Source: DASXHD01 sp036488725 (GTDB lineage Bacteria > Myxococcota_A > Polyangia > Polyangiales > Polyangiaceae). From it: DNA of 64,000 bases. The notes below the pieces were generated by a model. That model was not told the origin of the DNA. It made no database searches and saw only the letters and a list, made by a program, of their open reading frames with translations. Every line of letters begins with the position of its first letter. Positions within the stretch are counted from its first letter, which is position 1. The stretch lies in assembly GCA_036488725.1 (NCBI GenBank), contig DASXHD010000011.1:55642-119641 (forward strand), written 5' to 3'. Shown in pieces: positions 51,986 through 60,519 of this stretch. Made by a program: the position numbers and the translations under genes.

Positions 51986-52011
51986 CGAGCGTTCTATGCT
52001 CGAGGTCACTC

Positions 52012-54570
52012 ATGAAACGCTCGCTCCTCGTCTTGGCCGTTCTCGAAGCTGCATGCGCGTCGCCGAGCGCAACCACCACGGGGACGTCGGCGACCCCGCG
52101 AGCGAGCGCAGCGCCGCCCGCGCCGAGCGCAGCTTGCGTCGCTGCACGTGCGACGCGGAGCGAGGCGACGAGCCTCGACACGGGGGGCCACGCGACGCTC
52201 GCGCTCGCTAAGCTCGACGAGGCCAACGCAGCGTGTCCGGCGGAGCGCGCGACGAGCGCCACGCTAGAAGCGAAGCTCCTCGCCGACAATTTGAAGTGCT
52301 CGGCCGTTCGCGCGCTGCCGGCGGACGGGCCCGGCGTCAAGGACGCGCTCGCGGCGTGCGTCGCGCTCGAAGCGGCGTCCGCCGGAACCGCCCTCTCGAT
52401 GCGCGCGAAGATGCACGAGGCCCACGCCGCCGAGCGCGCGAAGGATTGGGCGCGCGCGAAATCGCTCTATCTGGCCGCGTGGGGCGAGCTTCACCCGAAC
52501 CCTCGCGCGATCGAGTCGGCCGCGCGCATGGCCGCGCTCGGGGGCGACGCCGCCGAATCGCGCCGGCTTCGCGATCGCGCGCTCCTCGAGGCCGAAGCGA
52601 GCGAGCACGCGGTCGCCGAGCTCACCGAGCGCGTGCGCGTCGTGCGCGGCTCGCCGCATTTGTCGGGGACGACGCTCGTCCTCGCCGACGGCGGAAACGT
52701 CGTCGAGCGCGATCTCGCCACCGGCGAGCTCCGCGTGCTCGTCGCGGGGCCCAAGGCGGACGTGACGCTCCTCTCGCCGGGCGGAACGATCGCGGTCAGC
52801 CGCGGAAACAACTATCTCAGCAACGACGTCTCGGTTTGGGACGCGCTCACCGGCGAGCTTCTCCTGAAAACTTCGAACGTCACCGACCTCGCGGTGTCGC
52901 CGGACGACACGCGGCTCGTCGTTCGCCTGGCTCGCGGCGACAAGGACACCGACGACCACGCGCGCGTCTTCGACCTCGCGACCGGCGCAGTCGTCTCGAA
53001 GCTCAGCGGCCAGTGGTCCAACGGGCACATGTTCTTCGCGCCCGACGCGGCGCACCTCTTCATCTTCGGCGAGCAGCCCGACCAGGGCTTCCACGAGTGG
53101 TCGATCGACAAAGGCGCGCCGACGGGGCTGAGCCTCGCGTCGACGTTCGGCACGGCGGGAGTGTCCGCGGACGGGCGGTACGTCGCGTATACCGAAGCGC
53201 TCTCCGACGGCGTGCCGCTGCACGTCCGCGATCTGGTCGCGCGCAAAGACGTCGCGCAATGGACGGGAAACTTCCACAGCGTCACCGCGCTCGCGATTTC
53301 GCCCGACGGCACGAGCCTCGCGACCGGCTCGCTCAGCTCGCTCCGGCTTTGGGACGTCGCGAAGAAGAAGCAGACGTTCAAGGACGCGACCGGCTACGCG
53401 AGCCACGGGGTCGCGTCCGATGACGAGACGCAGTTCGGGTACTCCGACGACGGCAAGACGATGATCCTCGCCGGTCGAGGGCTCGCGACGACGTGGGACG
53501 TCGCGACCGGCACGCAAAAAGAGGTCACGACCGAGCAGCCGGCGAAGAAGGTGCTCCGTGTCGTGCCCGCTCCGGACGGCGCGGCCGTCATCCTCGAGGA
53601 CGAAGTGCGCATCGTGCCGGAGCACGGCGAGCCGCGGACGGTGTGCCGCGGATTGCAGACGCCATACAGCGGGATCATCGGGCCGATCGCGATCGCGTTC
53701 TCGTCGAGCGGGAAGTCGTTCGCATGCGCGATGTCGGACGGTTGGGTCCACGTGCTCGACGCTTCGACGTGGAAGGAGACGACGGTCGTGAAACGCGGCG
53801 CGGCATCGACCAGCGCGCGGCCCGTCGATCTCGTCTTTTCTCCCGACGACAAAACGCTGACCGTCGTCAGCAACACCGGATGGATCGTCTACGACGCGTC
53901 GAACGCGAAGGTCGCGAGCCGATTTTCATTCAAGCACCCGGCGGTCGGCCTCGCGCCGCGGCACGCGCGCTTCGACGACGGATCGTTCGCGGTGCGCGCG
54001 TGGAACGGCGCGATCGCGCTCTTCGGCAAGGACGGCGCTTTCGTGCGCGACGTGAAGCTCGACTTCGGCGCGCCGATCGACGTGCTCGACGCGTTCTCGA
54101 GCGACGGGACCGCGTACGCGGTCGCGATCGGAAAGGCGCTCCACGTCGTCGACCTCGCGTCGGGCGCGGCGCGCGTGGTCGAGCTGCCGAGCGTGCCCAA
54201 ATCGCTCGCGCTGTCGCGCGACGGGAAAGCCATCGCGGTGGCTGGCGCGGACAAAGTCGTATCGCTCGTCACCGCCGCCGGCGTCGCGCCGCTCGCGACC
54301 GGCACGCGCGCGTGGATGGCGGGAAATTCCGTCCTCGTCGCGCAGAGCGACGACACGCTCGCCGTGCTCGGCCTCGACGGCAAAGCGGGGCCCGTGCTCG
54401 AGCTCGACCCCGACGGCGTCGTCGCGCGCGCGGGCGCCGCGTTCGAGGTTCGCGGCAAACCCGAGCTCGAGTGCGTCGTCGGCAAGACGTTCCTCGAGCG
54501 CGAGACGTGTGTCGATCGCGCCAAGACCGGCCTGGTCGACGCGTGGATCGCGAGTACGATCGGACGATGA
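52012..54570 (+). CDS. Large WD40-type propeller lipoprotein
   Basis: 852 residues from MKRSLLVLAVLEAAC (52012), a lipobox ending at Cys 15. After an Ala/Ser/Pro linker comes a helical region (about 45-200) with a TPR-like look (AKDWARAKSLYLAAWGELHPNPR). From about 215 on there are repeated WD40-like blades: VTLLSPGGTIAVSRG, VSVWDALTGELL, ALAISPDGTSLATGS, LRLWDVAKKKQ, DLVFSPDDKTLTVVS, SLALSRDGKAIAVAG. Two propellers are possible. No catalytic motif is seen. It is translationally coupled to the methionine sulfoxide reductase gene (ATGA overlap), which is curious because the latter is cytoplasmic. Confidence 0.85.
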   Translation: MKRSLLVLAVLEAACASPSATTTGTSATPRASAAPPAPSAACVAARATRSEATSLDTGGHATLALAKLDEANAACPAERATSATLEAKLLADNLKCSAVRALPADGPGVKDALAACVALEAASAGTALSMRAKMHEAHAAERAKDWARAKSLYLAAWGELHPNPRAIESAARMAALGGDAAESRRLRDRALLEAEASEHAVAELTERVRVVRGSPHLSGTTLVLADGGNVVERDLATGELRVLVAGPKADVTLLSPGGTIAVSRGNNYLSNDVSVWDALTGELLLKTSNVTDLAVSPDDTRLVVRLARGDKDTDDHARVFDLATGAVVSKLSGQWSNGHMFFAPDAAHLFIFGEQPDQGFHEWSIDKGAPTGLSLASTFGTAGVSADGRYVAYTEALSDGVPLHVRDLVARKDVAQWTGNFHSVTALAISPDGTSLATGSLSSLRLWDVAKKKQTFKDATGYASHGVASDDETQFGYSDDGKTMILAGRGLATTWDVATGTQKEVTTEQPAKKVLRVVPAPDGAAVILEDEVRIVPEHGEPRTVCRGLQTPYSGIIGPIAIAFSSSGKSFACAMSDGWVHVLDASTWKETTVVKRGAASTSARPVDLVFSPDDKTLTVVSNTGWIVYDASNAKVASRFSFKHPAVGLAPRHARFDDGSFAVRAWNGAIALFGKDGAFVRDVKLDFGAPIDVLDAFSSDGTAYAVAIGKALHVVDLASGAARVVELPSVPKSLALSRDGKAIAVAGADKVVSLVTAAGVAPLATGTRAWMAGNSVLVAQSDDTLAVLGLDGKAGPVLELDPDGVVARAGAAFEVRGKPELECVVGKTFLERETCVDRAKTGLVDAWIASTIGR

Positions 54571-55088
54571 TCGAGCCGCTCCCGCTCTCTGCGTCGGACG
54601 CCGCGCGCCGCGCCCACTATGTCGACGTCGAAGCGCGCATCGCCTCGCTCCTCGAGGACGAGACCGATTGGGTCGCGGCGATGGCGACGGTCGCGAGCGA
54701 GCTCCACTGGGCGTTCGACTACTTCGACTGGACCGGGTTTTACCGGGCCGTCAGCGACTCGCTCCTCGTCATCGGTCCGTATCAGGGCGGCCACGGGTGC
54801 TTGCGCATCGAGTTTTCCCGCGGCGTGTGCGGCGCCGCAGCGCGTACGAGAACGACGCAGCTCGTGCCCGATGTCGACGCGTTCCCCGGGCACATCGCGT
54901 GCTCGTCGGCGACGCGCTCCGAAATCGTGGTGCCGATCGTCGCGCCGAACGACCGCCTCCTCGGCGTGCTCGACGTCGACTCAAACGAGCCCGCCGCGTT
55001 CACGGCCGCCGACGCGGAGTCGCTCGAGCGAATCTGCGCCGACCTCGGCCGACGCTTCGCGCCGTGCGCTCCCGACTTCAGTGCGTGA
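54567..55088 (+). CDS. msrC: Free methionine-(R)-sulfoxide reductase (GAF type, fRMsr)
   Basis: 173 residues, the family size. This GAF-fold enzyme reduces free methionine-R-sulfoxide with thioredoxin. The three Cys of the catalytic mechanism are all present in their conserved settings: C78 (GHGCLRIEF), C88 (RGVCGAAA) and C112 (FPGHIACSS), followed by SEIVVPIV and LLGVLDVDS. The ATG at 54567 overlaps the preceding stop, so it is translated with the propeller lipoprotein. It protects the cell's free methionine pool during oxidative stress. Cytoplasmic. Confidence 0.93.
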   Translation: MIEPLPLSASDAARRAHYVDVEARIASLLEDETDWVAAMATVASELHWAFDYFDWTGFYRAVSDSLLVIGPYQGGHGCLRIEFSRGVCGAAARTRTTQLVPDVDAFPGHIACSSATRSEIVVPIVAPNDRLLGVLDVDSNEPAAFTAADAESLERICADLGRRFAPCAPDFSA

Positions 55089-55476
55089 GGTTCGCGATCA
55101 TTCCGAGGCGCTCGGCTTCGATTTCCTGGCGCGTGCGGAAACCGAGGCGGCGCAAGATTGCAGCCGGCGGACACCAGCCGATCGTCGCGTACGCGACCAT
55201 CGCCCCGATCTGCGCGCCGAGCGGCACGCGGTAGAGACGCTTCCCGCGGCGCGCGAGGATCAGCGCCGCGGCGCCCATGAACGCGAACGGCACGAGGATC
55301 GCGCGATCGATGTCCCATTCGCGGTCGAGGTGATGCAAGCGCTTGCGCGCCCACAGCGGATCGTCTGCGGCGCGCTCGAGCCGGCGCTCGAGCTCGGCGT
55401 CGAGACGCGCGGCGATTTTCTTGGAGCCGCGTTTGCGGACGCGATCGCGGCTGCGGAGCTGGAGTAGACCGAGCAT
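55078..55476 (-). CDS. Small membrane protein, DUF2892-like C-terminus
   Basis: 132 residues. The N-terminal 50 are basic and helical (RDRVRKRGSKKIAARLDAEL, RRLERAADDPLWARK). Two hydrophobic segments follow (about 60-76, ILVPFAFMGAAALILA, and 84-108, VPLGAQIGAMVAYATIGWCPP). The GWCPP turn and the helix after it resemble the DUF2892/YgaP membrane segment. A short basic tail ends the protein. It overlaps the fRMsr gene by 11 bp, tail to tail. The function is unknown. Confidence 0.65.
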   Translation of the reverse strand: MLGLLQLRSRDRVRKRGSKKIAARLDAELERRLERAADDPLWARKRLHHLDREWDIDRAILVPFAFMGAAALILARRGKRLYRVPLGAQIGAMVAYATIGWCPPAAILRRLGFRTRQEIEAERLGMIANLTH

Positions 55477-55504
55477 GCCCCCTAGCCAAGCAACGCCGAT
55501 GCCG

Positions 55505-55510
55505 TAGGAT
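55505..55510 (+). promoter_or_regulatory. Putative -10 box of a leaderless promoter
   Basis: TAGGAT ends 7 bases before the GTG at 55518; no Shine-Dalgarno sequence is seen. Confidence 0.5.
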
Positions 55511-55517
55511 CGCGGCC

Positions 55518-56105
55518 GTGAGCTCGCCCTTGAGGCGCGCCGAGGCGCACGATCACGCGACCGTGGTGCGCGTCCTCGCCCGCGCGTTCGCGAATGATCC
55601 AGTTGCAAACTACATGCTTCGTCCGGGCGGCCATGCGCGCGCGTTCGGCGCGTTTTTTCGGCACGCGGTGCTGCCGCACGGCGAAGCTTGGCTCGACGAG
55701 CGCGGAGGCGTCGCCCTTTGGACGCCGCCTGGGAAGTGGAGCACCAGCGCGCTTCATCTGCTCGCGATGGGTCCGGCGCTGCTCTCCGCGGTCGGCGCGA
55801 CGCGGGTCGTCGGACGCGCGCGCGCGGCGCAGCGCGTTCAAGACAAGCACCCGAAAGAGCCGCACTGGTATCTCTTCGCGATCGGCGTCGACCCCGAGCA
55901 ACAAGGTCGCGGCATCGGCTCGGCGCTCCTTCGCGCCGTGCTCGAGCAGTGCGACTCGCGTCGCGAGGCCGCGTACCTCGAAGCGTCGACCGAGACGAAC
56001 GTGCGTCTCTACGAACGCCACGGCTTCGCCGTGACCGAGGAGTTTCGCATGGCCACGGATGCGCCGCCGATGTGGCTCATGTGGCGCGAGCCGCGCAAAC
56101 TTTGA
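55518..56105 (+). CDS. GNAT-family N-acetyltransferase
   Basis: 195 residues from a GTG. The acetyl-CoA binding motif A is clear: LFAIGVDPEQQGRGIGSALLRAVLE, with Q/R-G-x-G-x-G/A as QGRGIGSA. The end LYERHGFAVTEEFRM is the usual GNAT strand 6/helix 4 with a Tyr at the general-acid position. An N-terminal PRRAEAHDH-like start and a tryptophan-rich middle (ALWTPPGKW) resemble the group of GNATs that acetylate small amines. The substrate is unknown. Divergent from the small DUF2892-like gene. Confidence 0.88.
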   Translation: MSSPLRRAEAHDHATVVRVLARAFANDPVANYMLRPGGHARAFGAFFRHAVLPHGEAWLDERGGVALWTPPGKWSTSALHLLAMGPALLSAVGATRVVGRARAAQRVQDKHPKEPHWYLFAIGVDPEQQGRGIGSALLRAVLEQCDSRREAAYLEASTETNVRLYERHGFAVTEEFRMATDAPPMWLMWREPRKL

Positions 56106-56194
56106 CTTTGCGCGCGCGGCAACGCAATCGGCCCAAACCAGCGCTACTCATGTGCGGCGCGATCGACGAGGTTCCGCGCCTGAGGTGACTTTCG

Positions 56195-56530
56195 ATGAAG
56201 TCTTTGATTGGGCTCTTTGGCTTTGCCGTCGTCGTCGCGCTCGGCTGTAGCAACGCGTCGACCGGCAGCGGAGCGATCGGCGAAGCGTGCACGGCCAACA
56301 CCGACTGCGCGAGCGGCACGTTCTGCTCCGTCGACGATCCGGGCGGTCAGTGCTTGAAGAATTGCGCGGCGGCGTCGGACTGCCCAAGCGGCAGCGTCTG
56401 CACCGACGAAGGCAAGTGCTACAAGTCGTGCTCCGGCGCGTCCGATTGCACGCGCGCGGGCTACGCGTGCGTGACCGCGAGCTCGATCACGAATCAAGCG
56501 GTGACCGATTGCGACGTCGCTGGCGACTGA
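56195..56530 (+). CDS. Cys-rich lipoprotein
   Basis: 111 residues, start backed by GAGGTGA. The signal ends LGC (Cys 18), then a Ser/Thr/Gly spacer and repeated Cys modules of the type C-x-x-x-x-D-C-x-x-G-x-x-C (ACTANTDCASGTFCS, NCAAASDCPSGSVC, SCSGASDCTRAGYAC). This is the same class as the genes at 8995, 46104 and 42791. The modules form disulfide-bonded repeats; role unknown. The next gene, a cupredoxin, starts 2 bp after its stop. Confidence 0.8.
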   Translation: MKSLIGLFGFAVVVALGCSNASTGSGAIGEACTANTDCASGTFCSVDDPGGQCLKNCAAASDCPSGSVCTDEGKCYKSCSGASDCTRAGYACVTASSITNQAVTDCDVAGD

Positions 56531-56532
56531 TC

Positions 56533-56892
56533 GTGGCGGCGAGCGCGCTGCTCGGATGCGGGAGCAGCGCGCCGCTCGTCAACGGCTGCGATCCAGGCGC
56601 CGCGCAAGATCTCACGGCGCAAGCGGTGGTCACGATCCAATTCGGCGGCAGCGCCGGCTTCGCGTATTCGCCCGCGTGCGCGAAGGTGAAGACCGGAACG
56701 CCGGTCACGTTTTCGGGCGATTTCACGCTGCACCCGCTCGTCGGCGGAAGCGCGACGCGCGCCGCAGCGACGCCCGACCCGGCGAGCCCCGTCGCGGCGA
56801 GCTTCGTCGCGGGCGCACCCGGAACGTATCCTTATTACTGCGCGAACCACTTCGGCTCGGGGATGATGGGCGCGATCTTCGTCGAGCCCTAA
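56533..56892 (+). CDS. Cupredoxin (plastocyanin-like) lipoprotein
   Basis: 119 residues from the GTG at 56533, the first suitable start after the previous gene's stop. A short signal ends at ALLGC. The domain carries type 1 copper ligands in the expected order: His in FTLHPLVGG, and Cys, His and Met in YYCANHFGSGMMGAIF. This is the pattern of plastocyanin/azurin-like electron carriers or copper-binding proteins. It is exported and lipid-anchored. Its electron partner is unknown, though a neighbouring Cys-rich lipoprotein is co-transcribed. The stop overlaps the LysR-like gene by 4 bp. Confidence 0.82.
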   Translation: MAASALLGCGSSAPLVNGCDPGAAQDLTAQAVVTIQFGGSAGFAYSPACAKVKTGTPVTFSGDFTLHPLVGGSATRAAATPDPASPVAASFVAGAPGTYPYYCANHFGSGMMGAIFVEP

Positions 56893-57140
56893 CGCACGGC
56901 GCGAATGGCCTCGTCGACGCACGCGAGGACGCGCCGCGCGTGCTCGAGAAAAACGCGGCCGCGCGGCAGAAGCTGCATGCCACGCGAGGTGCGCGCGAAG
57001 AGCGGCGCGCCGAGCTCGTCTTCGAGCGCACGGATCTGCCGGCTGAGCGGCGGCTGGCTCACGTGCAAACGCGCGGCCGCGCGGCCCACGTGACCCTCTT
57101 CTGCGACGGCGACGAAATAACGAACTTGCTGGAGGCTCAC
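56889..57140 (-). CDS. LysR-type regulator reduced to its HTH domain
   Basis: 83 residues from the GTG at 57140. The whole protein is an N-terminal LysR winged HTH and linker helix: VSLQQVRYFVAVAEEGHV, AAARLHVSQPPLSRQIRALE, DELGAPLFARTSRGMQLLP, LEHARRVLACVDEA. Full LysR proteins have about 300 residues and an effector-binding half; that half is absent here, and the DNA beyond the stop is the intact cupredoxin gene. It could be an operational minimal repressor or a truncated remnant. TATGCT lies 6 bases before its start, so it is probably expressed. Confidence 0.8.
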   Translation of the reverse strand: MSLQQVRYFVAVAEEGHVGRAAARLHVSQPPLSRQIRALEDELGAPLFARTSRGMQLLPRGRVFLEHARRVLACVDEAIRAVR

Positions 57141-57146
57141 CCCGAG

Positions 57147-57152
57147 AGCATA
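57147..57152 (-). promoter_or_regulatory. Putative -10 box of a leaderless promoter
   Basis: TATGCT (minus strand) ends 6 bases before the GTG at 57140 of the LysR-type HTH gene. Confidence 0.5.
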
Positions 57153-57215
57153 GCGCAGCGGCCCCAGATCCAAACGGTATTGGACGCCGTCGCGCCGCGC
57201 GATGACGATTCGCGC

Positions 57216-58016
57216 ATGGTCGCCATTCTGAATGCGCGCGAGATCGAAGCGATGCGGCGGGCAGGGGAAGCGGCGGCGGCGACGCTCGCGCACGTCGGGG
57301 AACGACTTCAGCCGGGTGTGACGACGGCGGACGTCGATGCGTGGGTGCGCGCGCACACCGCGGCGCTCGGCGGCATCCCGAGCCAGCTCGGTTACCAAGG
57401 ATTTCCCGCCGCCGTTTGCACGAGCCGAAACGACGTCGTCTGCCACGGCATCCCGCGGCCCGATGAAACGCTCGCGGACGGCGACATCGTGAACGTCGAC
57501 GTGACGACGATGCTCGGCGGATTTCACGGCGACACGTCGGCGACGTTCGTCATCGGTGAGGCTTCGCGCGAGACACGTGACCTCGTCGCGATCGCACGCG
57601 CGTGCCGCGACGCGGGCATCGCCGTCGTCCGCGAAGGCGCGCGCCTCGGTGACGTCGGCGCCGCGATCGAAGAAACTGCACGCGCGGCCGGCGTCTCGGT
57701 CGTGCGCGATTACGGCGGGCACGGCATCGGACGAAGCATGCACATGGACCCGCACGTGCCGCACGTCGGAACGCGCGGCGCCGGAATGCGTTTGCGCGCC
57801 GGCATGGCCATCACCATCGAACCGATGATCAACGCGGGAGGACCCGGCGTTCGCGTGCTCTCGGACGGATGGACCGTCGCGACCGCCGACGGCTCGCGCT
57901 CCGCTCAGTTCGAGCACACCGTGATCGTCACGAAGGGCGGCTGCGAGATCACGACGCTTGGCGCGACGGCTCCGGATCGCGCGACGACTCTCCCGTCGTG
58001 TCGAGCGCGGCCTTGA
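57216..58016 (+). CDS. map: Type I methionine aminopeptidase
   Basis: 266 residues. The enzyme removes N-terminal Met from new proteins. All five metal ligands are present: D95 (NVDVT), D106 (FHGDTSA), H169 (GGHGIG), E202 (TIEPM) and E233 (FEHTV); the substrate-pocket Cys region CTSRNDVVCHGIP is also kept. It is the short bacterial type with no N-terminal zinc extension. The last ~20 residues overlap the end of the convergent antiporter gene by 68 bp. Cytoplasmic. Confidence 0.95.
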   Translation: MVAILNAREIEAMRRAGEAAAATLAHVGERLQPGVTTADVDAWVRAHTAALGGIPSQLGYQGFPAAVCTSRNDVVCHGIPRPDETLADGDIVNVDVTTMLGGFHGDTSATFVIGEASRETRDLVAIARACRDAGIAVVREGARLGDVGAAIEETARAAGVSVVRDYGGHGIGRSMHMDPHVPHVGTRGAGMRLRAGMAITIEPMINAGGPGVRVLSDGWTVATADGSRSAQFEHTVIVTKGGCEITTLGATAPDRATTLPSCRARP

Positions 58017-59286
58017 ACAGGATCGGCCCGAAGAGCTCGTTCATCGCGATGGTCGCGACCGCGAGCGCTTTGAACGCGGTGCCGAATCGCGGGTTCGCGC
58101 GCTCGATCGACGACGCGATGCCGAGCGCGACGCCCGCTTGCGACACGAGCCCCGCCCATCCCCAGCGGCGGAGCTCGGGCGGATCTTTCGCGAGACGCGT
58201 GCTCGCCGCGTTCGCCGCGTAGGTCACCGTGAGGCGCCCGAGGAACAAGACGAGCGCCGCCGGCCAGAGCTTTCGCAAGAGCGGCAGATCGAGATCGGCG
58301 CCGGCGGTCGCGAAAAACAAAACGTAGACGACGCTGCCCATGTCCTCGATGGCGTGGAGGAGCTTTCTGCCTTGGCTCGAGAGATTCTGTACGAGAAAAC
58401 CCGCGACGAGGAACGTGAGCAGCGGCTCGAATTGGAGATAACGGATCACTTCGGTGAAGCCGAAGCCGAGCGCGCCGAGGACGACCAGGAAGCTCCGGGT
58501 GATCCACTTGAGGTACGCGACGATGAGCAGGCCGAGCGAAGTGCCGAGCGCGATGCTCCCGATGATCTCGTGGCCGAGGTGATCGAGCGCGACCATCGAG
58601 AACGCGCCGCCCGCCTCGACGAGCGGCTTGGTGAGCGCGATGACCGCCGCGGCGAGCACGATGACGACGACGTCGCTCAGCATGACGAACGCGAGCGTTT
58701 GATTCGCGATGCGGCCGTGCGCGCGCGTCTGCGAGAGGATCGCGAGCACCGCGGCCGGGCTGCGCGTGATGCCCATCACGCCTTCGATGAGACAGATGCC
58801 GATCAAAAACGAACTGCCGTTGCCGCGCACGAAAGGAACGAGCGGCGACACCGCCGCGAAGACGAGCGCCATGCAGACGAGCACGACGAAGCACTGCATG
58901 ATCGTCGTCCACACGAGCGAGCGCGCGCGCTCTTTGAGCATGTCGATGCGCAGCTCGGCGCCGCCGGCGAACGCGATGAGCGCGAGCGCAAGACCGTTGA
59001 CCGCGGTGAGCTCCTCGACCGAATCGTGCCGGACGATGTCGAGCACGTGCGGGCCGGCGACGACGCCGATGGCGAGATACGCCGTGAGGTGCGGGATGCG
59101 CAACGGCTCGAGGAGCTCGCTCGCGAGCGTTCCGCCGACGAGGAAGAGGCCGAGCGCGGCGACGGTCGCGCCCTCGGTCGAGAGACGCGTCGTCGTCCAG
59201 AGGAGCGCGAAGGCGGTCGCGAGGCCGAGGAGCTGCAGCGTGCGCGTGACGACGCCGCGGCGTGGGGCGAGCGCGACGCTGCTCAT
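57949..59286 (-). CDS. CPA2-type cation/proton antiporter (second of two)
   Basis: 445 residues with about 12 membrane helices. The segments GGTLASELLEPLRIPHLTAYLAIGVVAGP and NGLALALIAFAGGAELRID resemble KefB/NhaS-type monovalent cation/proton antiporters. GVMGITRSPAAVLAIL and VLSDVVVIVLAAA correspond to the helix 4-5 transport region, with Asp present. No TrkA-N domain follows, so it is a membrane-only form. Its ATG overlaps the stop of the first antiporter gene by 4 bp. Together they may form a two-part transporter. Confidence 0.85.
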   Translation of the reverse strand: MSSVALAPRRGVVTRTLQLLGLATAFALLWTTTRLSTEGATVAALGLFLVGGTLASELLEPLRIPHLTAYLAIGVVAGPHVLDIVRHDSVEELTAVNGLALALIAFAGGAELRIDMLKERARSLVWTTIMQCFVVLVCMALVFAAVSPLVPFVRGNGSSFLIGICLIEGVMGITRSPAAVLAILSQTRAHGRIANQTLAFVMLSDVVVIVLAAAVIALTKPLVEAGGAFSMVALDHLGHEIIGSIALGTSLGLLIVAYLKWITRSFLVVLGALGFGFTEVIRYLQFEPLLTFLVAGFLVQNLSSQGRKLLHAIEDMGSVVYVLFFATAGADLDLPLLRKLWPAALVLFLGRLTVTYAANAASTRLAKDPPELRRWGWAGLVSQAGVALGIASSIERANPRFGTAFKALAVATIAMNELFGPILFKAALDTTGESSRDPEPSRQAS

Positions 59287-60518
59287 GACGCTTCCTCCGG
59301 CGCGAGCGGCGGCGGATGAATCGAGCGTTCGGGATGAAGCTCGCCCACGCGGCGCAGCGCAGCGCGAAGCGCCGGCGGTCCCACGAGCTCGCCGGCGACG
59401 CAGAGCGCGGCCGCGACGGCGAGCACGGTATCGCCGACCGGCCCGCGGAACGTCGTCGCGCAAACGAGGCCGATGCACATCGTGAGCGAGCCGGAGCTCA
59501 ACATGCCGAGGCCGAGCGAGCGGCCCGCTCGCCGCGCTTCGGCGTTCACCGCGACGAGCACGCGCGCGAGCAAGAGCTTGCTGACGACGCGCGCGCCGAG
59601 CACGACGCCGAAGATGGAGACCGTGTGGATGATCTCGTGGGGCTGAATGCGCACGCCGCAGACGATGAGCAGCGGCAGGAGCGCGCCGCGCTCGGTCGGC
59701 GCGAGCATCCCGCGGATGTCGCCGGCGTGACGCGACACGAGCACGAGCACCGCGCCGATCAAGAACGAGACGACGACGTACGCGAGCCCGACCGTCGCCG
59801 AGACGCCGATGCCGAGGAGCGAAATGCCAAGCACCGTGCCCCAGCTCTCGCGCAGCCGAAACTCGCGTCCGAGGAGCAGCGCGCACAGCACGCCGAGCAC
59901 GACGCCGAGGCTCACGGTGATGCTCGCGACGCGCGCCGGACCGAGCCAGTGGATCTTCGAGCCGCCCGCGAGGCCGAAGAGCGCGACGAGGATGCCGATG
60001 GGCACGAGATCTTCGGCGCACGCGATGTCCTCGAGCAAATCGATGAGCGGGCCGGTCGCGCCGTAACGCTCGCGCACCCATCGCATCGCGTGACGCGTCG
60101 TCTCGCAGGAAATCGCAGCGAGCGCGAGCGCGAGGACGAGACGATCCGGCACGAGCTCCGGCGCGACGCGCGGGAGCGCGTACCAAACGGCGGCGAACAC
60201 GCTCGCGGCGGTGACGAGGCCCCACGGCAGCGCGACGAGCACGCGCCCGAATCGAACGCGCCCGCGGCTCGTGCACGCGTACTGCACGCCCGCGGTGAGC
60301 ATCAACCACGCGAGGCCGACGGTCACGACTGACTGCACCGCGTCGATGAGCGAGCCCGACACGACGCCGAGCACCTGCGGCCCGACGACGACGCCGAGCA
60401 CGACCCACTCGACGCTCGACGGCAGACCCACGCCGCTCACCGAACGCTCGCCGCCGACCAAAAAGCTCCCGAGGTACGCGACCAAGAGGAGCCCCATGAG
60501 AAGGAGCAGCGAGGACAT
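59283..60518 (-). CDS. CPA2-type cation/proton antiporter (first of two)
   Basis: 411 residues with about 12 membrane helices. The N-terminal VAYLGSFLVGGERSVSGVGLPS and VVLGVVVGPQVLGVV match the opening helices of the CPA2 fold; TVGLAWLMLTAGVQYACT and the later LLEDIACAEDLVPIGIL hold the helix 5-like Asp. The pair likely exchanges Na+ or K+ for protons. It is translated from an ATG immediately after the MscS gene and is coupled to the second antiporter. The ion is not determinable. Confidence 0.85.
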   Translation of the reverse strand: MSSLLLLMGLLLVAYLGSFLVGGERSVSGVGLPSSVEWVVLGVVVGPQVLGVVSGSLIDAVQSVVTVGLAWLMLTAGVQYACTSRGRVRFGRVLVALPWGLVTAASVFAAVWYALPRVAPELVPDRLVLALALAAISCETTRHAMRWVRERYGATGPLIDLLEDIACAEDLVPIGILVALFGLAGGSKIHWLGPARVASITVSLGVVLGVLCALLLGREFRLRESWGTVLGISLLGIGVSATVGLAYVVVSFLIGAVLVLVSRHAGDIRGMLAPTERGALLPLLIVCGVRIQPHEIIHTVSIFGVVLGARVVSKLLLARVLVAVNAEARRAGRSLGLGMLSSGSLTMCIGLVCATTFRGPVGDTVLAVAAALCVAGELVGPPALRAALRRVGELHPERSIHPPPLAPEEAS

Positions 60519-60519
60519 C

